DNA from: Cladophialophora immunda
Taxonomy: Eukaryota; Ascomycota; Eurotiomycetes; Chaetothyriales; Herpotrichiellaceae
DNA: 64,000 nucleotides
Assembly (NCBI RefSeq): GCF_000835495.1
Contig: NW_015622542.1
Span: 3,246,485-3,310,484, forward strand
Reading direction: 5' to 3'
In this document: one piece after another, positions 1 to 10,624 of the stretch
Layout of the letters: the number at the start of each line of letters is the position of its first letter
How positions within the stretch are numbered: position 1 is the stretch's first letter
Notes under the pieces: generated by a model
Database searches by the model: none
The model's input: only the letters and a program-made list of their open reading frames with translations
Told to the model about the DNA's origin: nothing
Program-made: the position numbers and the translations under genes

Positions 1-1295
1 TATATGTGGCACCGCCAACTTTTCTTGAACGCCCTTTCCACGAATTCGACCAAGCAACGTCCAGCGTCAAGGATCAGGTATGTCGTCTCGATTGTCGACT
101 CGGAGTTTTGGAACAAAGTGTACGACAACGTGCCTTCGACTGTGTCCACCTATACTTCAAAGGTCCGTTGAACGTTTCTTGTCGAGAGCTTCACTCAGTC
201 TGTGGGCGGGGGAAACTAAACCTCCTTCTCACAGGCACCATCAAGTCATCCATCGATTCGAGAACCGCGACCGAAGACATCATTAGTTTGGCCGACATCA
301 AACTGCTTCCCGACTTTGTCCCTCGACTGTCAGAGAGCCATCCAGTTTCCAACATCGACGCTTTCCACGCCGAGTTTCACTTTGACGTGCCCACCGTCAT
401 TGCGACTGCATCGGGCGTGTATCGACCTCTCCCGCTCTCGACCATCGTCACTGGTTCGGCCAGCGTGACGCAGACTTCGGCGTTGACTGACCACCGCATC
501 CTTCGTGGAAAGTGCCAAGTGTCGTATTGGGTCGAAGCGCAGTTTCACTCTGGAGGTCGACGGATCGGCGGTGTGCGGGAAGCTGTACAAATTTCCGCGC
601 CGTATCCGGCTCTGCGCGCCTATCTCCCGGTCAGATCTCCTGTAACGGTGCAGGCCACTCCCAACGTATTGACACGCTACATGTTTCAAAAGAGTCCGGA
701 CCTGTCAGTCACGCTATATGGGTTCGACATGCTGATCGCTCGACATGAAGGAACCGACAAACCCCAAAGTGCTCTTCTGACGGCTGCCTTAGAAATGAAG
801 GGTTCCCCCTGCGCAGAAAGCGGTACATTCGACTCGCGGCAGTCCTTCCAATGTGCCGTCGAAGCAAAGTGGGCAGTGGGCACTCGCTTTAGCATTGTCT
901 CCACTGCCGGGAACGCCAGAAGATTGAAAGTGGGCGAATCCATATACATCAAAACCACGCTCTCGACTCAGAGCACGTCACCCGTATTCCGCCCACTGCT
1001 ACCTGAAAAGGGAGACCACACGTGGACGGAACCTTCTTTCCCCGTGGCAGCAGCGCAGCTGATTCTCTCTGTGCCCAGGGCCATCTCTCAACCGTCGTAT
1101 CACTTCGACCACCTCTCCAGAGCGTATTACTTGGATCTTTCGTTCTCTTTCCTCAATATTCCAGGTGTCCCCAGACACCACGCTCATATCAACATTCCAA
1201 TAACTGTGGTATCATGGAGTGCCCATACTGACGCTCCTCCAAAATATCAACCTCCCAAATATCAAGTTCTGCAGAACGAGGCCGTAGTTCTGTGA
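1..1295 (+). CDS. arrestin-like protein, 5' end outside window
   Basis: Beta-strand-rich protein that I read as arrestin-like (N- and C-terminal arrestin sandwiches, normally cargo or ubiquitin-ligase adaptors). Signs are the FKG turn early on, a segment near the motif GKCQVSYWVEAQF, and a C-terminal stretch LSFSFLNIPGV. It aligns along its whole length with the complete gene at 26692-28024. By that alignment about seven N-terminal codons lie left of the window, and the first visible codons are internal. The paralogue has a phase-1 intron directly after the FKG codon. The same place here has GT at 163 and AG at 234, and removing these 72 bases keeps the frame, although the stretch is also open if unspliced. 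The stop is at 1293-1295. The arrestin assignment is by sequence feel, not a search. Confidence 0.6.
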   Translation, partial: YVAPPTFLERPFHEFDQATSSVKDQVCRLDCRLGVLEQSVRQRAFDCVHLYFKGPLNVSCRELHSVCGRGKLNLLLTGTIKSSIDSRTATEDIISLADIKLLPDFVPRLSESHPVSNIDAFHAEFHFDVPTVIATASGVYRPLPLSTIVTGSASVTQTSALTDHRILRGKCQVSYWVEAQFHSGGRRIGGVREAVQISAPYPALRAYLPVRSPVTVQATPNVLTRYMFQKSPDLSVTLYGFDMLIARHEGTDKPQSALLTAALEMKGSPCAESGTFDSRQSFQCAVEAKWAVGTRFSIVSTAGNARRLKVGESIYIKTTLSTQSTSPVFRPLLPEKGDHTWTEPSFPVAAAQLILSVPRAISQPSYHFDHLSRAYYLDLSFSFLNIPGVPRHHAHINIPITVVSWSAHTDAPPKYQPPKYQVLQNEAVVL

Positions 1296-1784
1296 ACTGG
1301 TAGAAATGTCACACGGTGCCGACGGCGAAGCTGCCTTGTCCCTGGAGCGGTCGGTTGAGCGATCGCACACGTGGAATCTGTCAAAGGCCTGGAAATGCTG
1401 GGCACATATCTACCATTCGAAGCTTTATCGAACAGGCTATCACTTCAGTCGAGGCTGTCTTCGAACGTCGCCTAATCTGTACGACTCCTCAGTAAGCTCG
1501 AGGCGGTAACGTCAGCTGCGAGTTGAAAGTCATGGATGAGAGACTATGGCTAACTGTATCATCGACAAGATGCCTTGTTGACACCAAATGCCATTTGAGT
1601 TGGCCATAGTCTGATGTACAACTTCCCGCACTTAAGCTGATGCATAGGGCGAGAGAAGCGGCGGTCGAAGTTGAATTGCATATTTCAGAGTTGTTCTCAA
1701 AGCATAGGATTGGCGACGATTCGGTCATGCTCCGCGGACGCTGGTAGGAAAGCCAGCAACAAGCCGCAAGCTTTCGCGACACGA
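1296..1784. other. intergenic, 3' ends of two convergent genes
   Basis: Lies between the stop of the arrestin-like gene and the expected stop of the zinc-cluster regulator on the other strand. I see no coding signal or RNA gene in it. Confidence 0.6.
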
Positions 1785-4145
1785 TCACACACTCGCGGCC
1801 GGAGGGTACGACCATCCCCATTGATCGTACAAGTCTCGAGCTCTATACTTTGCTGCCCAGCCAAGATCGTCTTCGATGTCGTTCAAGAGCCTCGCTGTTT
1901 GAATACGTTCCTCGGTCTCACTGAAGCAGCATCCAGCTGGTTTTGGATTAGCCGGGCCCGTGTCTTCCAGAAGCCTGTAGGGGGGCGGATCTTACCGAAG
2001 TAGATTGGCTGAACGGAGTTGACACGACTACTGCCATGTGGTTTGCTTTGCGCGATGCCACAAATCCGCCGGGCGTGACAGAGCACTTCGAACTGCAAGA
2101 AATTGGGCATTAGCCTGCACCGACTTTTGACAACGCACGGTCCATGAGGCAAACCTCGACTGTCCGGTATGCCATCATGCAATTCCTGCCTTGGCGAGGA
2201 TTTGTAGTCAGAAGTAATATGCGGGCGAGGTGGAACATTTGCCATGAGTTCGCTGGAGAGGACGTTAGCTTGTGAATTTGGTTCGGGAAGATCAAGCACC
2301 CGCCACAAACGCCGTGGGGAAACCAAATGGTTGAAAACACTTCACCAGTCTTCCTGTAGGCGCAGACCGGTCCCATAAAGTCCTGCACGGATCGCTCCCA
2401 GTGGTCCAAGAGCTGAGTCAAGTTTTGCCATCTTTCCGTCACCGCCTGCTTATCCCGTTCGAAAGCGGTGTCGAGGGTAGCCGTGAAATCAACGACCTTG
2501 GCGAGAATGGTCAAAACTCTGCTTGGGTGAGCCCTCTTTCTTCTTGATGATGATGATGTTGATGATGGAACGGGGGAACTCACTGGTTGTTGATCAAGTC
2601 TTCGCTGCCTTCCTGTCCAATGTTTTCGAGGTCAATGCCCCACAAATCGGGGTCCAGTCGCAGCCTTGTCCTGTTTATGATGGAGCAGACGACCTCTTGT
2701 CTAGCAATGGACCAGAATCCAGCTTGCTCGATGCCCCCACACGAGCCATTGATGTTGCGCAATCTTCCGTAGGTGAAGACCCCGTTCAAATGTCTCTGCC
2801 AATCCAGTCCGGTCGCATCCAACATCTCGTAGCATGAAAACATGACTGTGGCTGCGAATCCATGGGTCGCATAAGGTTGGTCCGTTTTCCCGAGGCGATG
2901 CCTCAAAAGCGACACGGCTTTGTGGTAGTACCTCCGTGCAGCTACCATGTCGTCTTTGAGCTGCCCGATGAGATACAACTGCTTGGCCGCACAAGCGATG
3001 GCGGCTGTTTTCAGAAGAGGATCTTGGACGGCGAGACGACAGATTCGTTTGGAAAAGGTTTGGGAAAGATCGCTGAGATCCATCCAGAGGGCAACTTCGG
3101 TGCTGAACCGGCGCAAGAGTTCCGCCTCTTCCACATTCTCAAATGGGGATGGCGGGACAGAGGGAGAGAGTTGCAGGGACTCTACGCTCCATGAGGACGA
3201 TTCGAAGACGCCATCAGCATCGCGAAAGGGCGGCAGCAGGTGTGACTCCCAAGAGCCCGGAAAATGATGAGGCCTGATGTTGGCATTTGTCTCCAAGTCG
3301 GAGCCGGGAGAGTGATACGATGGCCATCGCCAGAGGTTTCGTGGAAGCTGCTCCCCTGTGTGTCGAGCTTCGCGAGATTGCACCCGTTCCAGTGCATTCT
3401 TCTCAGCTGCATAGCCAGACCCCGCGAGGTCCACCGCCAAGGTAGCATGCGTATCTGCTGGGGGAGACGAGCGGTCGTCCTGGCTAGGTTGCGTAGGTAC
3501 CTCAGGGCGTGGCAAGTCTGTCGGCGGTACTTGTGAGGTAGGCTCGCATCGGAACGGACTGTTGGTGTCGTAGTCCCCTCCGGAGCCGGCGGATGGTGTG
3601 CATGAGCGAAGGCATTCTCCTCGATCCGTAGCTCTCTCAAAAGGCGCCGAGGGAAGGAGTTCAGGCGGCTGACAAGCATCCTCCTCTACCTCTTCATCAG
3701 CACATGAAAGGCGGCATTCTATGGCGGTGCCGGCGGTCTCGTCAATGAATTTGTCTGCAGTCCGAGAATTAGCACCCAGCTAGGGGATTGGCACAGTCAC
3801 TAACATAATGGATCTATCTTGACCCACACATGGTCACGCTCGAACGGTGCTGAGGCACGACTGCCTTTGTCGTTTCGAAGCGCCGGATTCTGCCAATGTT
3901 TGAAGGCCACCGGCTCACAGGGAACACAATGGAAACGGGCCTTTTTGCAGTTGTTGCATTGAGGTCGCGCTTCATCGCATTTCACCTTGCGTGACCGACA
4001 TGTGAAGCTGCCCAAAGCATGAGTACAAGGACCGACCGTCTCGCGGATCTAGAGTCGTGCTCACCAGCCTACAGCCCCCGAGATTAGCCCTCTACTCTAT
4101 TCTGGAGCTAACAGCATCGCATGGCTTACCGGTAAATCGACGCAT
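1785..4145 (-). CDS. Zn2Cys6 transcription factor with apparent C-terminal frameshift
   Basis: Nuclear binuclear-zinc-cluster regulator, about 655 residues as read or 688 if the frameshift is ignored. Proposed exons are 4145-4130, 4068-4065 (only 4 bp), 4007-3805, 3754-2584, 2518-2155 and 2092 onward. This splicing gives the N-terminus MRRFTGCFTCRSRKVKCDE, with Cys spacing C-X2-C-X6-C-X6-C-X2-C-X6-C. Without the micro-exon the first zinc Cys becomes Ser. A middle homology domain (DLSDLSQTF to EVVCSIINR) and the C-terminal helices follow. At a run of six C on the coding strand (1980-1985) the frame slips. As read, the protein stops at 1883. One base away, the family-typical ending with DIEDDLGW and DLYDQWGW continues to a stop at 1785. 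It is divergent from the SDR gene and is a likely local regulator of region A. Confidence 0.85.
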
Positions 4146-4669
4146 CTCTCATCATGGCACCCAAGGCAAGGGCAGGAATGAGTAAACGGAAACAAGAGAC
4201 AGGAGAGTTTTCCCGCCGAGATAATATTGAGAAATCCAGCCGAGAGGTGGCGACCGATCCACTTTGGTATGGGGTTTGGGTAGATATGACCGAGACTGAC
4301 TCCACCGCTATCCCGCTCAGGGTGTCAGGCTGCCAGCCCGCATTTCTCCCCGCCTTTCCCCCCAGTTACAGTGTCATGAGTGTCACCGAAGAAAAGAGCG
4401 AAGGTTGCCAATGCGGAGTGTGAGCCGAGGGCTGTACTCAGCTTGAGAATGAGGTGTCTTCGCGTTCAAGGCCAGCTTAGTCTGGGGCCGGACCAGAGTG
4501 CTTTCTTCTTTTGCATCTGCGGCATCGATAGATTAGTCCTTTCTGCTTCGGCTACATGCCTCGTTGGTGTTCCTGGGAGAGTCTTGGAAGAGTAGGGAGC
4601 CGATGAAACTTTTGCACAGGCGCGGTTTGACGCTCTAGCTCTACGACGTACCAATATTTTGATTCCATC
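4146..4669. other. divergent promoter region
   Basis: Separates the zinc-cluster regulator (minus strand) from the SDR side (plus strand). Short open frames here have no recognisable domain. Probably holds both promoters. I could not define a specific site. Confidence 0.5.
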
Positions 4670-4792
4670 ATGGCAAATTCCAAAAAGGGTAGAAGATGTC
4701 GAGCTTGTGTTTCAAAAGTCAAGCTCGTATGTGGTGGCGCTGAGAAGCGAGTCTACACCCCTCGTCCGCAGGTAACGGAGTCAACATTATAG
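4670..4792 (+). pseudogene. zinc-cluster N-terminus remnant
   Basis: A 40-codon open frame from an ATG encodes a basic start with CRACVSKVKLVC, which has the C-X2-C-X6-C spacing of the first half of a Zn2Cys6 domain. The second half is not recognisable: where a C-X2-C is expected the frame reads VYTPRPQV and stops at 4790-4792. A donor-like CAG/GTAACG lies at 4769-4776, so it could be the first exon of a regulator whose remaining exons were lost. The SDR gene starts only 68 bp downstream. It could also be a chance ORF. Confidence 0.35.
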
Positions 4793-4860
4793 AGAATATC
4801 TGGCACCCTGCGCAACGCCTCGAAATTTGGTCTTTCGAAGACAGACACCTAAATTACACT

Positions 4861-5691
4861 ATGATCCCCCTGGCAAGGAATCTTGTTGGAAGGACCGCCA
4901 TTGTGACGGGGTCATCGTCAGGAAATGGGCGGGCCATTGCCTTCGCTCTCGCCAAAGCCGGTGCCAATGTGGTTTGCTCCGATCGGAGGGCCGAGCAGCC
5001 ACCAGAGGGTTACGAAGAAGACCATCAGCCGACGCATCTCGCCATCCAGTCTAAATACCGTGCAAAGTCCATCTATCATCAATGCGACGTGCAGCATCAA
5101 AGCCAGATCCGATCACTTGTCCGGTGCGCTGTAGGCGAGTTCGGTCGATTGGACATCATGGTCAACAATGCTGGCATTTTCACCGGCCTGAAAACCATCC
5201 TGGACTGTTCGGAAGAGGAATACGATGCCACCATGGCCGTCAACGCCAAAGGGACTTATTTGGGATGCAAGTACGCCATTGAGCAATTTCTTTCACAGGC
5301 GCCGTGCGCTGCCAGTGCTGGGGGAGAGTCCCATTCCATTGGAAAAATTATCAACATCGCATCCATGGGCGGCATCATCGGGCTGATGCAGGAGCCCGCT
5401 TATTGTGCCTCAAAGGGCGCGGTGGTCAACCTGACGAGGCAGCTTGCCATAGATTTTGGAAAAAAGGGGGTCAACGTCAACGCCGTCTGTCCAGGGTTCA
5501 TGGCCACCGCCATGGTCAGACCATTTCTAGAAGACCCCGGCTTAAAAAGATTTTTGGACGAATCCACTCCATGGCCCGTCTTGGGCACCGCAGAAGACGT
5601 TGCCAATGCGACGATATGGCTAGCGAGCCCTGGAAGCGACTTCATGACGGGTTCCATCCTTACCATTGATGGTGGATTTACTGCTAGGTAG
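4861..5691 (+). CDS. classical short-chain dehydrogenase/reductase
   Basis: NAD(P)-dependent oxidoreductase of the classical SDR family, 276 residues, single exon, cytosolic by lack of signals. Visible motifs are the cofactor loop TGSSSGNG (16-23), NNAG (102-105), catalytic Ser168, and Tyr181/Lys185 in YCASK, followed by the typical PGF loop and the C-terminal end LTIDGGF. Full family length, with the start chosen at the only ATG before the Rossmann strand. It lies between a zinc-cluster regulator, a cupin, a sugar-type transporter and a HisD-fold dehydrogenase. It may therefore catalyse one alcohol/ketone step of the same pathway, as HpsO/HpsP-type SDRs do beside HpsN in bacteria. That pairing is inference and the substrate is unknown. 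Confidence 0.93.
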   Translation: MIPLARNLVGRTAIVTGSSSGNGRAIAFALAKAGANVVCSDRRAEQPPEGYEEDHQPTHLAIQSKYRAKSIYHQCDVQHQSQIRSLVRCAVGEFGRLDIMVNNAGIFTGLKTILDCSEEEYDATMAVNAKGTYLGCKYAIEQFLSQAPCAASAGGESHSIGKIINIASMGGIIGLMQEPAYCASKGAVVNLTRQLAIDFGKKGVNVNAVCPGFMATAMVRPFLEDPGLKRFLDESTPWPVLGTAEDVANATIWLASPGSDFMTGSILTIDGGFTAR

Positions 5692-6141
5692 CAAGAGCTT
5701 TGGAGTGGTATCATAGATGGGACTATGCGGTAAATTCACAAGCAGTCAAAGTTTCGAGACGACGGCGCGAAGTGCATTGAGCAGAAGAACGCACCGCAAG
5801 AGGTGGCCTATTCTTCCCAAATTCTACGGCACGTAGTACTTTTAAATGTCAACGATAAGGCGATAATAAGACCCTCAGACAACCCGATGAATAGCCAAGT
5901 AGGATTGGATGAACATCGCAAAACACAGAGACATACCTAGTTTTGAGGAAAAGAGAAACGAAATTAAAAAGAAAATGAACTCAGAGCGACAAGGTACAGC
6001 ACGCAAACCATTGGTGATCAAGCTCTGCTGGAGGAATACGCGTGGTAAGTGACAATTGACGTACTCTCATACTTAGAGAGCCTTTAAGGCCCTTGAATAC
6101 TAGCATCAGAATCATCAGACATTTGCCTTTCAGCAAGTCCT
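5692..6141. other. intergenic, convergent 3' ends
   Basis: AT-richer spacer between the SDR stop and the cupin stop. No gene or repeat seen. Confidence 0.6.
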
Positions 6142-6780
6142 TTAGTACCAAAGGCCATCATTCGGCTTCAACCCATTCTTCTTGCAATGCTCATAGTATA
6201 AATGGGCATAGCTGAAGATGTCCATTGTGTTTTTGAGGGAGTCATCATCATTGAAGTATTCCAAGCTTCCCGTGATGGTGAAGACCACTTCAGCACCTGC
6301 GCCCATGTGCAATGTGTGGATCGTTCCTGGATTCTCAACCACGTAGTCCCCGGGTCTGGCAACCCAGTCGTATCTACGAATCACTTGTTAGGGGGCGCAA
6401 GATGAAAAAGCGCGGAGAAGAACATGGACTCACTCTTTGTAGTTCCAACTTCCCTTCAATGTGACCGCCGTCACACTTCCTCGGTGTCGATGTTTTCCGA
6501 GCCAGGTATCTTTGGTGCTGCGCAAGACGACCACGAACGTACCGGTGCGAGTCTCGAAGCGCAGAGGCTTTAATTCCAGGTCGTTGATCCACGGATGCCA
6601 ACACGTGTCATCCTCGCCGTTGATGTACACATCTGGAGAGCTATGCTTGTCGGCAAGCGCGAGCTCCGATCGCTCTAGGGGCGTCAATTTGGACTCGGTG
6701 TTCTCAAGAAGATTGCTACTCTTCTTTTGTGTGGAATGGTTGGGTAGTGCAGTTTCGACAATGGTGAGGGCCGGCGCCAT
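6142..6780 (-). CDS. cupin protein, 2,4'-dihydroxyacetophenone dioxygenase-like
   Basis: Cupin-fold protein of 192 residues in two exons, 6780-6434 and 6373-6142 (60-bp intron, GTGAGT donor, TAG acceptor). The joined reading gives the metal-site pattern H97-x-H99 in GKHRHRG, then the second cupin motif PGDYVVENPGTIHTL with His135. This layout resembles the ChrR-like/2,4'-dihydroxyacetophenone dioxygenase group, in which a mononuclear iron cleaves a C-C bond. The exact substrate cannot be read from sequence. It is divergent from the MFS transporter across a shared promoter, with a TATA-like element about 140 bp upstream. Likely part of the region A pathway. Confidence 0.85.
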
Positions 6781-6916
6781 GGCCCTGGTTTATTGGCGCT
6801 GTTCTGGGGGTTTGGACGGGCAGAGGATGGTTGGTTTCTTCAAGCTAGAATCAACAGTCACTTGGTTGCAATGCAATCAGCTCTTGATTGTAGCCTCGTC
6901 TACTTTCTCTACACGT

Positions 6917-6923
6917 TTATATA
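6917..6923 (-). promoter_or_regulatory. TATA-like element of cupin gene
   Basis: TATATAA on the minus strand, about 140 bp before the cupin ATG. Confidence 0.4.
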
Positions 6924-7423
6924 CCTGGGCCCCATCTTCTCGCAGGGGACTGTCCGTCGGCCATTACGGCGTAACGTAATAAAGGGTGAGAAAAGGCAGT
7001 TGAGCCGATTGGCTCAAACCACGACCTTCATGCGGACGAGTTTCTCCACATTTCAGGCGGTCGATGTAGATAGTAGCGATACTGTCTAGAGTATTACAAC
7101 CGAGAAGAAGCCCCCCAGCTTGCGTGCTCAGCAGGTAACGGGCCGCGATGAAAGCCGACCATGCCCGACCATGACGGCCAAAAGTGACCCGCGTCTCGGG
7201 ATAAGGTCCATTTTATGACGTTCGTTCTACGTTCGGAGTGGTCGCCCCAGAGTTAGCAGGCTCCTAGGACCCGGTGTTGAAGATCTCCCTTGCGGAGGGA
7301 AGAAGTCTCCATGATTTTGGGTATGCAAGCCGAGCCCCAGGGGGAAAAAAAGGATGAAACCTGGGGCCGACAGCGCATGGCGGATATACTTACCTCCAAT
7401 CCCGGTACAAAGAGTAATGAGTC

Positions 7424-7430
7424 TATAAAG
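7424..7430 (+). promoter_or_regulatory. TATA-like element of MFS gene
   Basis: TATAAAG about 145 bp before the transporter ATG. Confidence 0.45.
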
Positions 7431-7574
7431 GGGCCATTTCCAGAAGAGTTCGATCTTCCAATGCGCCCTTTGTCAACGTAGTGTCCTTGTACTGGTTGTA
7501 GATCAACTCACTACTCTCACATCTGAGACTATCTCATACATTGCTGGCACTTTCTTACCTATCCGATTTCCAAC

Positions 7575-9681
7575 ATGCATCTAAAGGGCAAAACCTTGAC
7601 GGCAGGAGTCACTGCGGCTTGTGGCATGGGCTTCTTACTGTAAGTCGAAAGTGCAGAGTTGCAATTGCTTTCAAGCAAGAGCTGACATATCTGTAGCTTT
7701 GGCTACGATCAAGGTGTAATGGGAGGCGTCATTGGCTCTCATACCTTCGTTGAACAGTTCAATCACCCCAGCGTGAGTCACGGCGATAGGACAACGCGTC
7801 GAACTGGCACAGCGTATTGACAAAACTGTCAGGCCCTCACTCAGGGTCTCATTACCGGACTATATGATGTTGGGTGTCTCATTGGCTCAATCGCATGCTT
7901 CTTCTTCTCGGAACCCCTCGGCCGGAAGAAGTCGATTGTTGGTTTCCTTCTGGCCTCCTTCTGGTGAATGTCAAGCTCACGTTAATGGTATGTAGTTCGC
8001 CGGATCCGTGGTAGTTATCCTCGGCACGATCCTTCAAGCATCAGCATACACGGTTGGTCATCTAATCGCAGGAAGGATTGTGACTGGCGTGGGTGTCGGG
8101 GTCAATACCTCAGTCGTTCCTACAGTAAGCAAGAATCTGACGAGACAGCAATCCTAAACCTCTGACTCTTGACACAGTGGCAATCCGAAGTATGCTCTGC
8201 GAGCCGTCGGGGCCAGCTGGTCACAATCGAAGCAGCTTTGATCATTCTCGGCCTGGCCTTCTCAAATTGGGTTTGTTTCGGCGCTTCGTTTCATACTTCC
8301 TCGTTCCAATGGCGCGGTCCCATTGCGATGCAATGCATCTTTGCTCTGTACCTGCTGGTTACCGTGCCATTTCTGGTGGAAAGTCCACGGTGGCTTGCGA
8401 ACCACAAGAGTCTTGACGAAGCGGTCAAAGTCATCGCGCAGCTCAAAGATCGGCCAGAAGATGACCCAGAAGTCGTTTCGGTCGCCACTGATATTAGGCA
8501 GGCACTAGAAGAAGAAAAGTCGTCGGGTTCGTGGTACGAAATCTTCACAAACGGCGGCGAACAGAATTTCAGAAGGATGATGCTCGGCTTTGGAGGACTG
8601 TAAGCAACCATTCCAGGGACATCAAAAGTTAGTCGTGCTGCTCCATGCTGATTGTCATGCCAGGTATATGCAGCAGATGTGTGGAATCAAGTAAGTGACT
8701 TCCTGCCGGGCAAGCTGGATGCCGTCGCTGAACCCAGGCAAACAGTTCCATCGGTTACTATCTTCCAGTGATCTTGGAACAATACATTGGCCTGAGTAGC
8801 ACACTCTCCTTGATCCTCGCTTCAGTGGCCGCCACCCAATTCTTCTTGGTATCTCTCACTCCAATATGGTTTATCGAGAAAGCCGGCCGCCGCAACTGTA
8901 TGATTTGGGGAGGTAAGTCTGATTGTGCCACACTCCTGGAGTCGAATCTGACTATAATGAAAACTCTAGCCGGAGCACAAGCAGTCGTCATGGCTTGCTT
9001 GTGCATTGGTCTTGCAATCAAGTCAAAGGCATCTCTCGCCATGATGGTGGTCATGTATTACTTGTTCGATGATGCCTTTGCCGTTAGGTGCGTATTTTTG
9101 ACACATGGGCGTGAGAGCTTTCTGTCAAATGCTAAAAACTTTCAGCTTCCTCAACGTTCCGTGGATGTATGCTCCAGAGATCAATTCGTTGAAGATGAGA
9201 GCAAAAGGCGGTGCGGTAGCAGCAGCATCCAATTGGCTATGTAAATACTTCCCTTACGCCTCTCTTCGGGTTTTGTTCTAACGTGGTGCTATAGTCAACG
9301 GGATAGTCGTCACAGTCACTCCATCAGGCCTTGAAAATTTGGGTTGGAGGTACTATCTCATCTGTAAGTTTGGACATGAGAAACATTGACCATCCTCCTA
9401 ACACACTCTCCTCAGTCGTGGTACTCAACATCTCTTTCATTCCGCTGGTCTACTTTTGCTATCCCGAAACCAAAGGTATCACCTTGGAAGAGATCGATCA
9501 CATCTTTTTGGGCAAAGGACACGGCTTGAGCGCTTTGACTCAAGGCGTGCGAGAAAGCATTCATGCAAAGAAATTGGTAGAGCGTTACGGTGACCACGAG
9601 GCCGATGAGGAGGTGCCGACTTTCAGCGTGCAACTCAAAGACCGTCCGTCTAGCCACGTCGAGAACAATGGAGACCTATGA
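7575..9681 (+). CDS. MFS transporter, sugar-porter family, 11 exons
   Basis: Plasma-membrane solute carrier of the sugar-porter MFS family, 512 residues with 12 predicted helices. Proposed exons are 7575-7639, 7697-7772, 7833-7937, 7996-8124, 8178-8599, 8664-8690, 8746-8912, 8970-9087, 9146-9240, 9295-9363 and 9416-9681. Every junction keeps frame. Family signatures are FGYDQGVMGG in helix 1, GRKKSI in loop 2-3, RRGQLVT in loop 4-5, VESPRWL before the central loop, and PETKG after helix 12. Exon 6 is only 27 bp. Skipping splicing destroys the frame almost at once, so raw ORFs badly misrepresent this gene. Its place between cupin and HisD-like genes suggests it imports the substrate of the region A pathway. 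Confidence 0.93.
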
Positions 9682-10624
9682 GGTCGATGTGCCCATTTGG
9701 CTTTATGGTCATGCTATGATTGAGCGGCAGTGCATCAAGTAGTCCACTTTTAGACGGACGAGGTCAACTTCCGAGTATGTCACTCAAGACGATCTTGTTG
9801 ACATGTGCAGCTTGGCGAGGGAGATATGTTTCCTCATTGTTGGAGTGATATGGATTGGTCATTTGGAGACTGCTGGGATATGGTTTTGTGCAATTCTGCC
9901 TTCCTATATGAATATTGATGTATGAGGTAAAAGATGCAGCCTAGTCCCACTGGGAGCGCGCAAAGCACCACCGTGAACTACAATGCTGTAGACAATATTG
10001 GCTATTCAGGCTTCGTTCTAGCCACCCGCAAGCTCTCAGATCCTTTCGAGCCCGTCCCTCGTTCACGATAAAGAGCCAAAGGTCGTTCAGGCTGTACTTC
10101 CGTAAATTATCTATTGTGGGCATGACCCATCGCGATACACCTTCAAGTATCTATGGTAGGGAGACTGCCAATTTCCTTAGGACTCGTAATTAGCAAACCA
10201 TCAGAAGGTTCCGCTGATTCCCTCTTTTAGTCGGATGGGTAATGTTAGCGAGCGTGGAACCGTGTGCCATCTAGGGAAGCTCGACTCGGCCGGCATACGT
10301 CTGCACCACGACGATACTACTTTTGGTGTCAACGATCTTTGCCGTTGCTATAGAGTCTTGACATTGAGTGTGCGAGGGCCGTTTTCCCGACTACTTTTCG
10401 TGTCTTCCACGATCGTGCATCCTTGGTGATTTCTGCACAGAGAAGCAGGAGTTCTCCCCGTAGAGCGTAAATGAGTAGGAGCCCGTCATTTCGGTCCCCC
10501 ATGGAGTACTTTAAGAGACAAGAATCCATTGATCACACGTAGACCACGCGGCACCCTATTCTTCAAGGAGTCAACCCCGTACAGTGCGAGCGAGAGAATT
10601 CTCCAGATCATATCAACACCCAAC
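9682..10624. other. intergenic, MFS 3' end and HisD-like promoter
   Basis: No recognisable gene. An in-frame non-ATG extension reaches back from 10625 to 10529, but I treat it as upstream sequence because the protein family starts near the ATG at 10625. Confidence 0.55.

Larger units (their letters stand above)
6781..7574. other. shared divergent promoter of cupin and MFS genes
   Basis: About 790 bp between the cupin and transporter start codons, with one TATA-like element pointing each way (6917-6923 minus, 7424-7430 plus). Open frames in it are short and lack domain features. Confidence 0.6.

Noticed and set aside
1922..1996. Intron GTAAG...CAG in the last exon of the region A regulator
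   Set aside because: Good-looking splice signals, but removing it does not restore the family C-terminus. The unspliced sequence contains the conserved RLLEDTG stretch in the shifted frame.
4154..4423. Plus-strand 89-codon ORF upstream of the SDR gene
   Set aside because: No domain and low-complexity composition. It overlaps the divergent promoter.
10529..10624. Upstream extension of the HisD-like protein
   Set aside because: It would start from TTG, and the family N-terminus fits the ATG at 10625.
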